DNA of 64,000 nt from Herbidospora galbida (lineage in GTDB: Bacteria > Actinomycetota > Actinomycetes > Streptosporangiales > Streptosporangiaceae): contig NZ_SZQA01000018.1 in the NCBI RefSeq assembly GCF_005233835.1, positions 94,790 to 158,789 on the forward strand, written 5' to 3'. The position numbers and the translations under genes were made by a program. Under the pieces are notes generated by a model. The model was given only the letters and a program-made list of their open reading frames with translations. It did no database searches and was not told the origin of the DNA. Shown one piece after another: positions 16,108-25,458 of this stretch (position 1 is its first letter; each line of letters opens with the position of its first letter).

Positions 16108-16242
16108 TCAGGTCCAGGGGCAGAGGAAGAGGCTGGCGCCGCTCTGGCAGTTGATCCAGCTGTTGGTCGAGAACGACAACGCCGCGTTGCGGTCGGCGTG
16201 GGCCGAGCGGGTGGTGTTCTGGAGGTTCAGGACGTAACCCAT
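16108..16242 (-). CDS. Class III lanthipeptide precursor A3 (44 aa)
   Basis: Leader MGYVLNLQNTTRSAHADRN with the LNLQ motif. The core has STNSWINC and SGASLFLC (two S-x2-S-x3-C rings) and a CPWT tail, the only core with a residue run after its last Cys besides A5. The second ring SGASLFLC closely resembles the hydrophobic rings of SapB. A purine-rich GCGAAAGCGAGG stretch precedes the start. Confidence 0.9.
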   Translation of the reverse strand: MGYVLNLQNTTRSAHADRNAALSFSTNSWINCQSGASLFLCPWT

Positions 16243-16261
16243 GGGTGGTGCCTCGCTTTCG

Positions 16262-16381
16262 CTAGCAGATGGAGATGCTCCAGTTGGAGAAGCAGAGCGA
16301 CAGGCTGGGCGTGCTGGGCATGAGCGCGGTCTGGTCGGCCGACTCGGCGGCGATGCCCTGCAGGTTCAGGACGTACGACAT
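16262..16381 (-). CDS. Class III lanthipeptide precursor A2 (39 aa)
   Basis: Leader MSYVLNLQGIAAESADQTA with LNLQ. Core rings are STPSLSLC and SNWSISIC, each S-x2-S-x3-C, ending on Cys. A GGAAAGGAAC ribosome site lies 6-7 bases before the ATG. Its stop is 19 bp from the start of A3, consistent with serial translation from one message. Confidence 0.9.
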   Translation of the reverse strand: MSYVLNLQGIAAESADQTALMPSTPSLSLCFSNWSISIC

Positions 16382-16397
16382 GGCGGTTCCTTTCCGG

Positions 16398-16517
16398 TCA
16401 GCAGAGGAAGAGGGTCAGCCCGCTGATGCAGAACGACGGGCTGAGGCTGGACGGGCCCATGAGCTGGGCGGGTTCCTTGGAGACCTCGCGGGCCTGGAGG
16501 TCGAGCACGAAGGCCAT
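16398..16517 (-). CDS. Class III lanthipeptide precursor A1 (39 aa)
   Basis: First precursor after lanKC (40-bp gap). The leader MAFVLDLQAREVSKEPAQ has LDLQ, closest to the SapB leader. Core rings are SSLSPSFC (S-x2-S-x3-C) and SGLTLFLC, where the second acceptor is Thr, predicting a methyl-substituted ring. GAAAGGAAC precedes the ATG. A longer in-frame start at 16610 would lie inside lanKC and lacks a ribosome site. Confidence 0.9.
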   Translation of the reverse strand: MAFVLDLQAREVSKEPAQLMGPSSLSPSFCISGLTLFLC

Positions 16518-16557
16518 CGGGGTGTTCCTTTCTGTGACGGGTGGAGCGGTGGGGTGG

Positions 16558-19143
16558 TCACCTCCCCGTGAACGGCCGCAGGAAGGGCAGCAGCTCCAGG
16601 GAGGGGTCACGGAGCGCGGCGAGCGCGTGGAGGATGCCGGCGGCGCCGGTGCCGAAGTCCATCGACAGCCGCATCAGCTGATCGCCGGGGAAGGCGACCT
16701 CTCCGCGCAGCCCGACCATGTGCAGCTTCAGCCGCTCGCGCTTGACCGCGATCAGGCCGTCGAGGGTCGGGTCGCCGGGGTAGTGGTCGCGCAGGTGGTT
16801 CAGGAAGCCCATCTGGCCGGCCGTGCCGTAGAAGACCATCGGGCAGATGTGGAACTCGGCGTGCCCGGCGCGGCGGAGCCCGTCGAGCGAGGTGAGCAGG
16901 TCGTCGCGGCGCCGGTGGCGCAGCAGCTCGGCCAGCGCCAGCCCGACCCCCGCCGACCCGAGCCCGATGTACGGCATCAGCCGCCACCCCTCGTCGACCA
17001 GCAGCGAGTCGCCCTCGGTCGTGGTGCAGCAGTCGAGGTCGAGCCTGATGGCGTGCTCGGCGGCGTCGAGGTGGGCGGGGTCGCCGGTCTCCTCGTAGAG
17101 GCGGGTGAACAGCAGTGACGAGCCCGAGGTGCCGTGCAGCAGGCCGGCCTTGCGGTGGCGGCCGGTCTCGTCGACCGGTTTGGGGGGATCGTGGCGCAGC
17201 CGGTCGGCCAGGTCGGCGGCGATCTTGATGGCGAGGTCGCGGCGGCCCGGGTCGTCGAGTTTCCTGGCGAAGTAGAGCTGGGTGAGCGCGACGCCGCTGA
17301 CGCCGGTCATGATCTCGTCGGCCATCTGCGGGGTGCCGCTCCGCTCGATGACGCCGAGCACCTCCAGGGCGGCGTCGCGGTTGCCGATCTCCTCGAAGGC
17401 GTAGGCGATGCCGTGGAGGCCGTCGTAGAGGCCGAGGCGGTGCAGGCCTTTGTGCTCACGGACCCGGCTGAGCAGCCATTCCTCGTGTTCCTCGCGGCGG
17501 CCGTAGCCCGCCTTGGCCATCGCGTAGAGCACGCCGGCCGCGCCGTAGCCGAAGCCGAGACCGCCGAGGTTGAACTGCTCGACGTCGCCGGGGAACAGCC
17601 GGTCGTCGCGGTCGGGGGTGGCGCTGGCCCAGACGGTCTTGGCCACGGAGTCCTCGATCTCCCGCCAGTCGCCGCTCTCGATCAGCCGGGCCGAGCGGGC
17701 CATCTGCTCGGGCGTGCCGGCGAAGTCGGACGGGCCCAGGTCGAGCAGGTCGAGCACCTGCTCACCCCAGCCGGCCGGCACCGGGAAGCGCTGCTCCACG
17801 AACCGCACGAGCGCCTCGGCGCGGGTGCTGTCGAGCGTGAACAGCACGGTCAGCGGCACGAACGGGGCGACCTTCAGGCAGCCCAGCGCATAGCGGTCGG
17901 CCGCCAGGGCGTCGCGCTGGTCGGGCGGCACGAAGCCGGGGGCGCCCATGCCGATCCGCTGCTCGGCGGCGGCGTAGGTGGACAGCTCGAAGTCGATCAG
18001 CTTGACCCTGCCGTCTTCGGTGATCATCACGTTGTTGGGGTGGAGGTCGCCGAACGCGATGCCGCGTTCGTGCAGCCGGCCGACCACCTCGACGATCTGG
18101 TCGGTGGTGTCGACCGCCCAGGCGGTGAACTCGGCGATCTCCTCCTCGCTGGGGTCGGCCTTGATGAGGGGCGCCCGCAGGATCATGCGCTTGTTGAACG
18201 TGACGCCGTCGACCAGTTCCTGGACGAGGAAGTGGTGCTCCCAGAGCTGGAAGTAGTCGTAGACGTCGACCACCGCGTCGAGGTCGGCCAGCTTGCCGAG
18301 GAACTCGTGCTCGCGCTTCAACCGGCTGACCGCGTCGCGGCCCTTCTGGTCGAGCCCGGCGCCCGGCCGGGCCTCCTTCAGCACGACCTTCCGGCCGGTG
18401 GCCTTCTCGACGGCGACGTAGAGCCCGCCGCCGTTCGAGAAGTGCATGGCCGACTCGATCTCGTACGGGAAGTCGGCCGGCGCCTCGTTCGACTGCCGCT
18501 CCTCCAGATGGGGCGCCAGCCAGGCCGGCGGCGACACCCAGTCGGGCACGTAGAAGACCGGGTCACGCCGGTCGACGACGAGCTCGCCGTCGGGGTCTTC
18601 GATGGCCATCGCCGGCTCGCCGAGCTCGTTGCGGGTCATCCGCTCGACGAAGCCGCCGTAGCGCAGGTAGAGCGGCCCGTCCTTCCAGCGCAGGTCGGAC
18701 AGGATGTAGGGACCGCCCATGCCTTCGAGCAGCGGGCCGAGGTCGTCGAGGATCTCGCGCAGCCGGTCGTCGTCGGCGGGGTAGATCGTCATGAACTTGC
18801 CGCTGCCGCCGCGGTCGGCGTACTTGAGGTTGCGCCCGATGAAGGCCGCCTCGCTGACCAGGAACTTGAAGCTGACCTTCGCGTCGAGGCAGTAGCGGCT
18901 CACGATGTCGAGCACCTGCTGGGCGTTCTCCCGCCGGGCCGAGACGTGGATCTTCCACCCCTGGGGCGGCAACTCGACCGAGGCGCACATGACGTTGAAC
19001 CACGGCCCCTTCCGCCCGGTCACCCAGCCTTCCGGGGCCGCCTCCCCGGCCTGCCGATAACCCGCCTGCGTCGCGGCCCAGGTGTGGGACTCGTCGTAGA
19101 AGAGGCGATCGGCGAAACAGTACTCGATGTATTGGAGTTTCAT
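16558..19143 (-). CDS. Class III lanthionine synthetase LanKC (RamC-like)
   Basis: 861-aa trifunctional enzyme that phosphorylates Ser/Thr in precursor cores, eliminates phosphate and cyclises Cys onto the dehydro residues. N-terminal phospho-lyase region (about 1-210), Ser/Thr-kinase domain (about 230-490) with VVLKEARPG (catalytic Lys), GDLHPNNVMI (catalytic loop) and LIDFE in place of DFG, and a C-terminal LanC-like domain (about 510-861) with LLHGTSGSSLLF, YIGLGSAGVGLAL and FYGTAGQMGF. The zinc ligands of class I/II/IV cyclases (Cys, Cys-His) are absent, placing it in class III. ATG at 19143 follows AGGACGGTG; a start at 19221 is less likely. Heads the operon. Confidence 0.93.
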   Translation of the reverse strand: MKLQYIEYCFADRLFYDESHTWAATQAGYRQAGEAAPEGWVTGRKGPWFNVMCASVELPPQGWKIHVSARRENAQQVLDIVSRYCLDAKVSFKFLVSEAAFIGRNLKYADRGGSGKFMTIYPADDDRLREILDDLGPLLEGMGGPYILSDLRWKDGPLYLRYGGFVERMTRNELGEPAMAIEDPDGELVVDRRDPVFYVPDWVSPPAWLAPHLEERQSNEAPADFPYEIESAMHFSNGGGLYVAVEKATGRKVVLKEARPGAGLDQKGRDAVSRLKREHEFLGKLADLDAVVDVYDYFQLWEHHFLVQELVDGVTFNKRMILRAPLIKADPSEEEIAEFTAWAVDTTDQIVEVVGRLHERGIAFGDLHPNNVMITEDGRVKLIDFELSTYAAAEQRIGMGAPGFVPPDQRDALAADRYALGCLKVAPFVPLTVLFTLDSTRAEALVRFVEQRFPVPAGWGEQVLDLLDLGPSDFAGTPEQMARSARLIESGDWREIEDSVAKTVWASATPDRDDRLFPGDVEQFNLGGLGFGYGAAGVLYAMAKAGYGRREEHEEWLLSRVREHKGLHRLGLYDGLHGIAYAFEEIGNRDAALEVLGVIERSGTPQMADEIMTGVSGVALTQLYFARKLDDPGRRDLAIKIAADLADRLRHDPPKPVDETGRHRKAGLLHGTSGSSLLFTRLYEETGDPAHLDAAEHAIRLDLDCCTTTEGDSLLVDEGWRLMPYIGLGSAGVGLALAELLRHRRRDDLLTSLDGLRRAGHAEFHICPMVFYGTAGQMGFLNHLRDHYPGDPTLDGLIAVKRERLKLHMVGLRGEVAFPGDQLMRLSMDFGTGAAGILHALAALRDPSLELLPFLRPFTGR

Positions 19144-19191
19144 GCGCACCGTCCTGGGACCGTTTACCGGGGCTTCGGAGGAACTGATTAA

Positions 19192-19230
19192 TACGGTACT
19201 CGGCGGCGTTTGAATGTCCAATTACGGTAC
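19192..19230. promoter_or_regulatory. Direct repeats TACGGTAC upstream of lanKC
   Basis: TACGGTAC occurs at 19192-19199 and 19223-19230, with extended similarity (AATACGGTAC and ATTACGGTAC), 31 bp or three helical turns apart and 49-87 bp upstream of the lanKC ATG. The arrangement suits a dimeric LuxR-type response regulator, as for RamR at the ram promoter. Confidence 0.45.
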
Positions 19231-19640
19231 GTGTCATTCATATTCTCGGGGGCCCGGTTCAGACGGGCGTTTGAATGCGCGCGGGAATCGGGTGTGCGCG
19301 GTCGGTTATTTCGGCCGCAGGCTACCGCAGGTTACGGAACTCTGTTGCGGTTGGCCAGCACCGCAGGTAGAGTACTCAACTTTCGGCCGGTGAGGTTGCG
19401 GAGAGTTACGCGGGCGGAGAAAAAATCATGCGTTTTGCTCCGCACCGAAAGACCGAAAAACCGCCCGGGCCGACGAGAGCCTATTGCTTCGGCGCAACAC
19501 GAAAGAAGGGCGGCCGGATTATTTCGCCACTCGGCGAAACACCGGCGCCGACGCTTCCGTGATCCGGCTCACGCAATTTCGGAGCCGGGCGAAAAACGAA
19601 CCACCCGCTATTTCGGCGGCCGGTGAAACATCCATTCTTG
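19231..19640. other. Gene-free region with repeated TTTCGG/CCGAAA-type dyads
   Basis: About 400 bp of lower GC than the surroundings. It contains TTTCGGCCG (19309), TTTCGGCCGG (19381), a perfect hairpin TTTCGCC-ACTC-GGCGAAA (19522-19539), TTTCGGAGCCGGGCGAAA (from 19577) and TTTCGGCGGCCGGTGAAA (from 19611). Open frames of 138 and 200 codons here do not show family similarity or ribosome sites, so I regard it as noncoding. Confidence 0.5.
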
Positions 19641-19780
19641 AGATAAGCCCGAGCCCGGCCACACCCGGAAACCGGCCTGCTGTCGGCAAGGCCAGAGGTC
19701 ATGCGTCAGGGAGGCGCCGGCACGCGGGTCAGATGGCAGAGCGACCCGCGCCGAGGCGGCTTCGCCGTGGCAGGGCGATA

Positions 19781-19947
19781 TCGCTTCCCGCCGCAAAGGC
19801 GCGGGGGAACGGCGGGCTTGGGCATTCGCATCGCTCCCCGCCGCAAAGGCACAGGTCGAACGACAGGCCGCTCGTATCGCTCCCCGTCGCAAAGGCGCAG
19901 GTCGAACGACAGGCCAGGCCGCTCGCATCGCCTTCCCCAGCGCAAGG
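19781..19947. repeat. Four imperfect direct repeats of about 46-51 bp
   Basis: The core TCGCTYCCCGCCGCAAAGGC recurs at 19781, 19831, 19877 and (degenerate) 19928; copies 2 and 3 are each followed by CAGGTCGAACGACAGGCC. No gene is recognisable in this stretch. Confidence 0.65.
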
Positions 19948-20108
19948 TGAGGTCATGGGTCAGGTGGCTGGGTCTGGTTCCTTGCCAGGCCTCCTCGGCG
20001 TTGCGGGGCGAGGCGGGAGCGGGTGGTTGGCGCCGGATGCGGTGGGGAGCAGGAGCGGTGGGCGGGGTTGGGGGGCGGAGCCGTAACGGAAGAAGGGTGG
20101 GAAATGGT

Positions 20109-20304
20109 GGAAGCCGCCCGGTACGGACCGGGCGTGCTTCTTGGGTGAGGCGTAGTTGCTTCGCGAGCAGGGTGGAAAACGGCGGAAGCCGCCCGGTACG
20201 GACCGGGCGTGCTTCTTGGGTGAGGCGTAGTTGCTTCGCGAGCAGGGTGGAAAACGGCGGAAGCCGCCCGGAACGGACCGGGCGGCTTCCTGGGTGGGAC
20301 GTGG

Positions 20305-20333
<29 letters not shown>
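20109..20333. repeat. Three tandem 75-bp copies of the acnA 3' end and terminator
   Basis: GGAAGCCGCCCGG begins at 20109, 20184 and 20259, exactly 75 bp apart, and each is followed by a TTCGCGAGCAGGG segment corresponding to the last codons of acnA. The rightmost unit contains the true acnA stop (20305-20307); the other two are near-identical to each other. Confidence 0.85.
20259..20290 (-). terminator. acnA terminator
   Basis: GGAAGCCGCCCGG (20259-20271) pairs perfectly with CCGGGCGGCTTCC (20278-20290), 13 bp. The two leftward copies have a CGTGCTTC arm and pair slightly less well. Confidence 0.85.
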
Positions 20334-23043
<2,710 letters not shown>

Positions 23044-23121
23044 GAAGTCTCGCCTCCCCAAAGGTTCTCTGTTGACAACTCGCCCGGCCATCCTCCCGTA
23101 CGCACAGGAGGGGTTGATCGG

Positions 23122-23140
23122 TCAGGCTCGCCTAACCTTG
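23122..23140. promoter_or_regulatory. DtxR/IdeR-like iron box upstream of acnA
   Basis: TCAGGCTCGCCTAACCTTG matches the DtxR consensus TTAGGTTAGGCTAACCTAA at about 13 of 19 positions, with an intact CCTAACCT half. It lies 79 bp upstream of the acnA start. Confidence 0.4.
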
Positions 23141-23150
23141 GGCGAATATC

Positions 23151-23164
23151 TCTTGATGTCAAGA
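23151..23164. promoter_or_regulatory. 14-bp inverted repeat upstream of acnA, overlapping a TTGACA box
   Basis: TCTTGA-TG-TCAAGA is a perfect 6-2-6 dyad. Read on the minus strand it contains TTGACA, a good -35 hexamer, so a bound regulator would cover the promoter. Confidence 0.4.
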
Positions 23165-23186
23165 TATCGCATTCTCGCGGGGGATC

Positions 23187-23906
23187 TCACATCGGCATGA
23201 GGCGCAGGAAGAGCAGCGCGAACACGGCGACCGACAGCGTCGGCGCGAGGATCTTGGTCTCGAACTTCCGGCCGGTCTTCAGCCCCCAGTCCCACGGCAG
23301 CAGCCACTTGTGCTTGAGCGGCCACAGCACCGGGCACCCCCGCTCGGTCAGGCAGTCGCCCAGGACGTGGACGAAACACCCGATCCCGATCGCGAACCCC
23401 AGCCAGGCATAGGTCACCCCCAGCCCCCAGAAGGCGGCGAATATCCCCCCGGTCAGCACGATATTGACCACCGCCGAAGCGATCTTGTTCCCCGGTACGC
23501 CGATGCCCACCGCGCGTAACGCGAGCCCGATCGACAGCACGACGAGGATGTCCTGCCCCACGGTGAAGCGCTCGGCCAGCAGGTGGGCCCCCACCCCCAT
23601 GAGGATCGCGAACAGCAGCGAGTGGGTCGCCTTGCGATGCCCCCCGCTGACGAAGTTCACGCCCTTACTGAGCAGCCACGTGACCGGACCGAACGTCTGC
23701 GCGATCGTGGCGCTGGGGTGATCGAGGTCGGGCAGCATGGCCGCCCCAGCGCAGATGATCGCCCCCGCGATCAACTCGGCCGGGGACATCGCGGTGGCGA
23801 ACGCCAGCGACGGCTGAAAGTCGAACACCGAGGGCAGCGCCTGTAACCCGGGCGCGATGCCCAGCCAGACGATCGCCCCGGTCAGCGCGTGGGAATGGCC
23901 CATCAT
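23187..23906 (-). CDS. DUF457/YdjM-family membrane-bound metal-dependent hydrolase
   Basis: 239-aa polytopic protein with about five or six hydrophobic segments. Conserved metal-ligand motifs are in order: MMGHSHALTG at the N-terminus, MLPDLDHPSAT, GGHRKATHS and HVLGDCLT. The family is called membrane-bound metal-dependent hydrolase, and E. coli YdjM belongs to it, but no substrate is established. Two adjacent ATGs (23906 and 23903) are both possible. A 14-bp palindrome sits directly upstream. Confidence 0.82.
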   Translation of the reverse strand: MMGHSHALTGAIVWLGIAPGLQALPSVFDFQPSLAFATAMSPAELIAGAIICAGAAMLPDLDHPSATIAQTFGPVTWLLSKGVNFVSGGHRKATHSLLFAILMGVGAHLLAERFTVGQDILVVLSIGLALRAVGIGVPGNKIASAVVNIVLTGGIFAAFWGLGVTYAWLGFAIGIGCFVHVLGDCLTERGCPVLWPLKHKWLLPWDWGLKTGRKFETKILAPTLSVAVFALLFLRLMPM

Positions 23907-23920
23907 GTCGTGATCACGAC
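23907..23920. promoter_or_regulatory. 14-bp perfect palindrome abutting the DUF457 start
   Basis: GTCGTGATCACGAC is self-complementary and immediately precedes the ATG, where a ribosome site would be expected. Confidence 0.3.
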
Positions 23921-24001
23921 ACGGCAGCGTACGGCAAAGGTATGACAAAACCCGCGAGCCACACCCACTCGGTCAAGCTCGGGATTTCGATCTTGCGCCT
24001 T

Positions 24002-24082
24002 GAATCTGCCCAAATAAACAAGACGGGATCGCTCCGCTCCAAGAGCACCCCCCAGCCCTCTCAGCGCGGAACAATCCCGTCT
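24002..24082. repeat. GAATCTGCCC motif copy with flanking inverted repeat
   Basis: GAATCTGCCCAAATAAACA (24002-24020) is a variant of the dispersed intergenic motif. AGACGGGAT (24021-24029) and ATCCCGTCT (24074-24082) form an inverted repeat, and a second TCTGCCCAAT follows at 24082. Lies in the divergent DUF457/padR spacer. Confidence 0.45.
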
Positions 24083-24225
24083 CTGCCCAATGTAACGGAG
24101 CGGTCTCGGTACCTGTTCCCTGAGATCCCATCTTTTTTCGTGACTTGAGTCACTTGTGGCTTTAGCTTGTCGACGACATGTTCTCGATATATCTTTGAGG
24201 CATCGCGTAACACTCTGGAGGAAAC

Positions 24226-24951
24226 ATGACCAACGCACACGCAGCGGGCGGCCCCTGGGCCCACCCCCACGAGTTCCACCGGGAGCTCCGCAACCTCAAG
24301 GCCGCGCTCAAAGACAACCTGCGCGGCCTCGCCGCCACCTGGGAGACCTCCGGCGGCGGCCCGCACGACCATCGCCATCGAGGTCACCGCGGCGGCCGGG
24401 GCGGCCCCTGGGGCGGCGGTCCGGGGTTCGGCCCCGGCGGGCCCTTCGGTCCGGGCTTCCCGTTCGGGCCGCGCGGCTTCGGCCGGGGGCGCAAGGCCAA
24501 GCGGGGCGACGTCCGCGCCGCGATCCTGGCCCTGCTGTCGGAGGAGCCGCGCAACGGCTACCAGATCATCCAGGAGATCGCCGAGCGGTCGCAGGGCGGC
24601 TGGAAGCCCAGCCCCGGCGCGGTCTACCCGGCGCTCCAGCAGCTCACCGACGAGGGGCTGGTGCGCTCGGAGGAGGCCGACGGCCGCAAGACCTTCACGC
24701 TCACCGACGCCGGCCGCGCCTACGTCGCCGAGCACCAGGACGAGGTCCGCGCTCCGTGGGAGGAGATGACTCCCGACATCGGAGACAACGTCCACGAATT
24801 GTTTGATTTGTCGCGTCAGGCCGCGTCCGCTTTGTTCCAAATCGCGCAGACTGGAAGTGAGAGCCAGGTGCGTCAGGCCAAGAAGATCCTGGCCGAGACC
24901 CGGCGCAAGCTCTACCAGGTCCTGGCCGACGGCGACACCGACGAGGAGTAG
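24226..24951 (+). CDS. PadR-family transcriptional regulator with Gly-rich N-terminal extension
   Basis: 241-aa regulator. Residues 1-90 are an unusual segment: amphipathic start (PHEFHRELRNLKAALKDNLRG) followed by a His/Gly/Pro/Phe-rich low-complexity linker. Residues 90-165 form the PadR winged helix: RGDVRAAILALLSEEPRNGYQIIQEIAERSQGGWKPSPGAVYPALQQLTDEGLV, with the wing ADGRKTFTLTDAGRAY. A C-terminal helix would mediate dimerisation. TGGAGGAAAC precedes the ATG. Its 3' end carries the ribosome site of the next gene, so it probably controls the operon through DUF6879. Confidence 0.9.
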   Translation: MTNAHAAGGPWAHPHEFHRELRNLKAALKDNLRGLAATWETSGGGPHDHRHRGHRGGRGGPWGGGPGFGPGGPFGPGFPFGPRGFGRGRKAKRGDVRAAILALLSEEPRNGYQIIQEIAERSQGGWKPSPGAVYPALQQLTDEGLVRSEEADGRKTFTLTDAGRAYVAEHQDEVRAPWEEMTPDIGDNVHELFDLSRQAASALFQIAQTGSESQVRQAKKILAETRRKLYQVLADGDTDEE

Positions 24952-24960
24952 TGACCCGTC

Positions 24961-25434
24961 ATGACCGCTGACCGTGTTCCGCCCGCCGCGATGCGCATCG
25001 GCGACAAGGAGCGCGACGAGGTGACCGTCTTCCTGCACGACGCGTTCGCGCAGGGGCGGCTCAGCCGCGAGGAGCTCGACGAGCGCCTCGACGTCACGCT
25101 CGCCGCCAAGACCGCCGGTGACCTGGGCGTCGTCCTGGCCGACCTGCCCGGCGGGCAGGGGGTCGGCGCGCCTCCGGTCCCGAAGGTCCAGTCGCCTCCG
25201 GGGATCGACATGGGCAATTGGGGATACCACCTGGCCCGTCCGCCGCACGCCCGCGTCCGGCGCGGACCGGGGATCGGGCCGTTCGTGCCCTTGATCGTCG
25301 TCGCGATGATCGCGATGATCCTTACGGGTGCGGTGTTCACGGTGTTCAAGATCCTGTTCCTCCTGTGGATCATCTCGCTGGTCGTGGGGGCGGCCACGCG
25401 GCACGGACGCCGTACACCCACGCGCCACAGGTAG
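24961..25434 (+). CDS. DUF1707 domain membrane protein
   Basis: 157-aa protein. Residues 8-60 match DUF1707 (MRIGDKERDEVTVFLHDAFAQGRLSREELDERLDVTLAAKTAGDLGVVLADL), a small domain near the N-terminus of many actinobacterial membrane proteins. A Pro-rich linker and two adjacent hydrophobic helices (about 108-145) follow, ending in a basic tail. Starts 9 bp after padR, with GAGGAG inside padR's end. Its role is unknown; by position it could be a membrane sensor or part of the peptide system downstream. Confidence 0.8.
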   Translation: MTADRVPPAAMRIGDKERDEVTVFLHDAFAQGRLSREELDERLDVTLAAKTAGDLGVVLADLPGGQGVGAPPVPKVQSPPGIDMGNWGYHLARPPHARVRRGPGIGPFVPLIVVAMIAMILTGAVFTVFKILFLLWIISLVVGAATRHGRRTPTRHR

Positions 25435-25458
25435 GCCGTCGCACGGGGGAGTTCGAGA

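Noticed and set aside
16398..16610. 70-residue version of precursor A1
   Set aside because: The extra 31 residues overlap the lanKC end and lack a ribosome site, whereas the 39-aa version matches the other four leaders.
19210..19626. 138-codon open frame on the + strand upstream of lanKC
   Set aside because: No ribosome site, Arg-rich composition without family resemblance, and it runs through repeated dyads; typical of chance frames.
19500..20300. CRISPR array
   Set aside because: Repeat units are 46-75 bp with no conserved short repeat plus unique spacer structure and no cas genes nearby.
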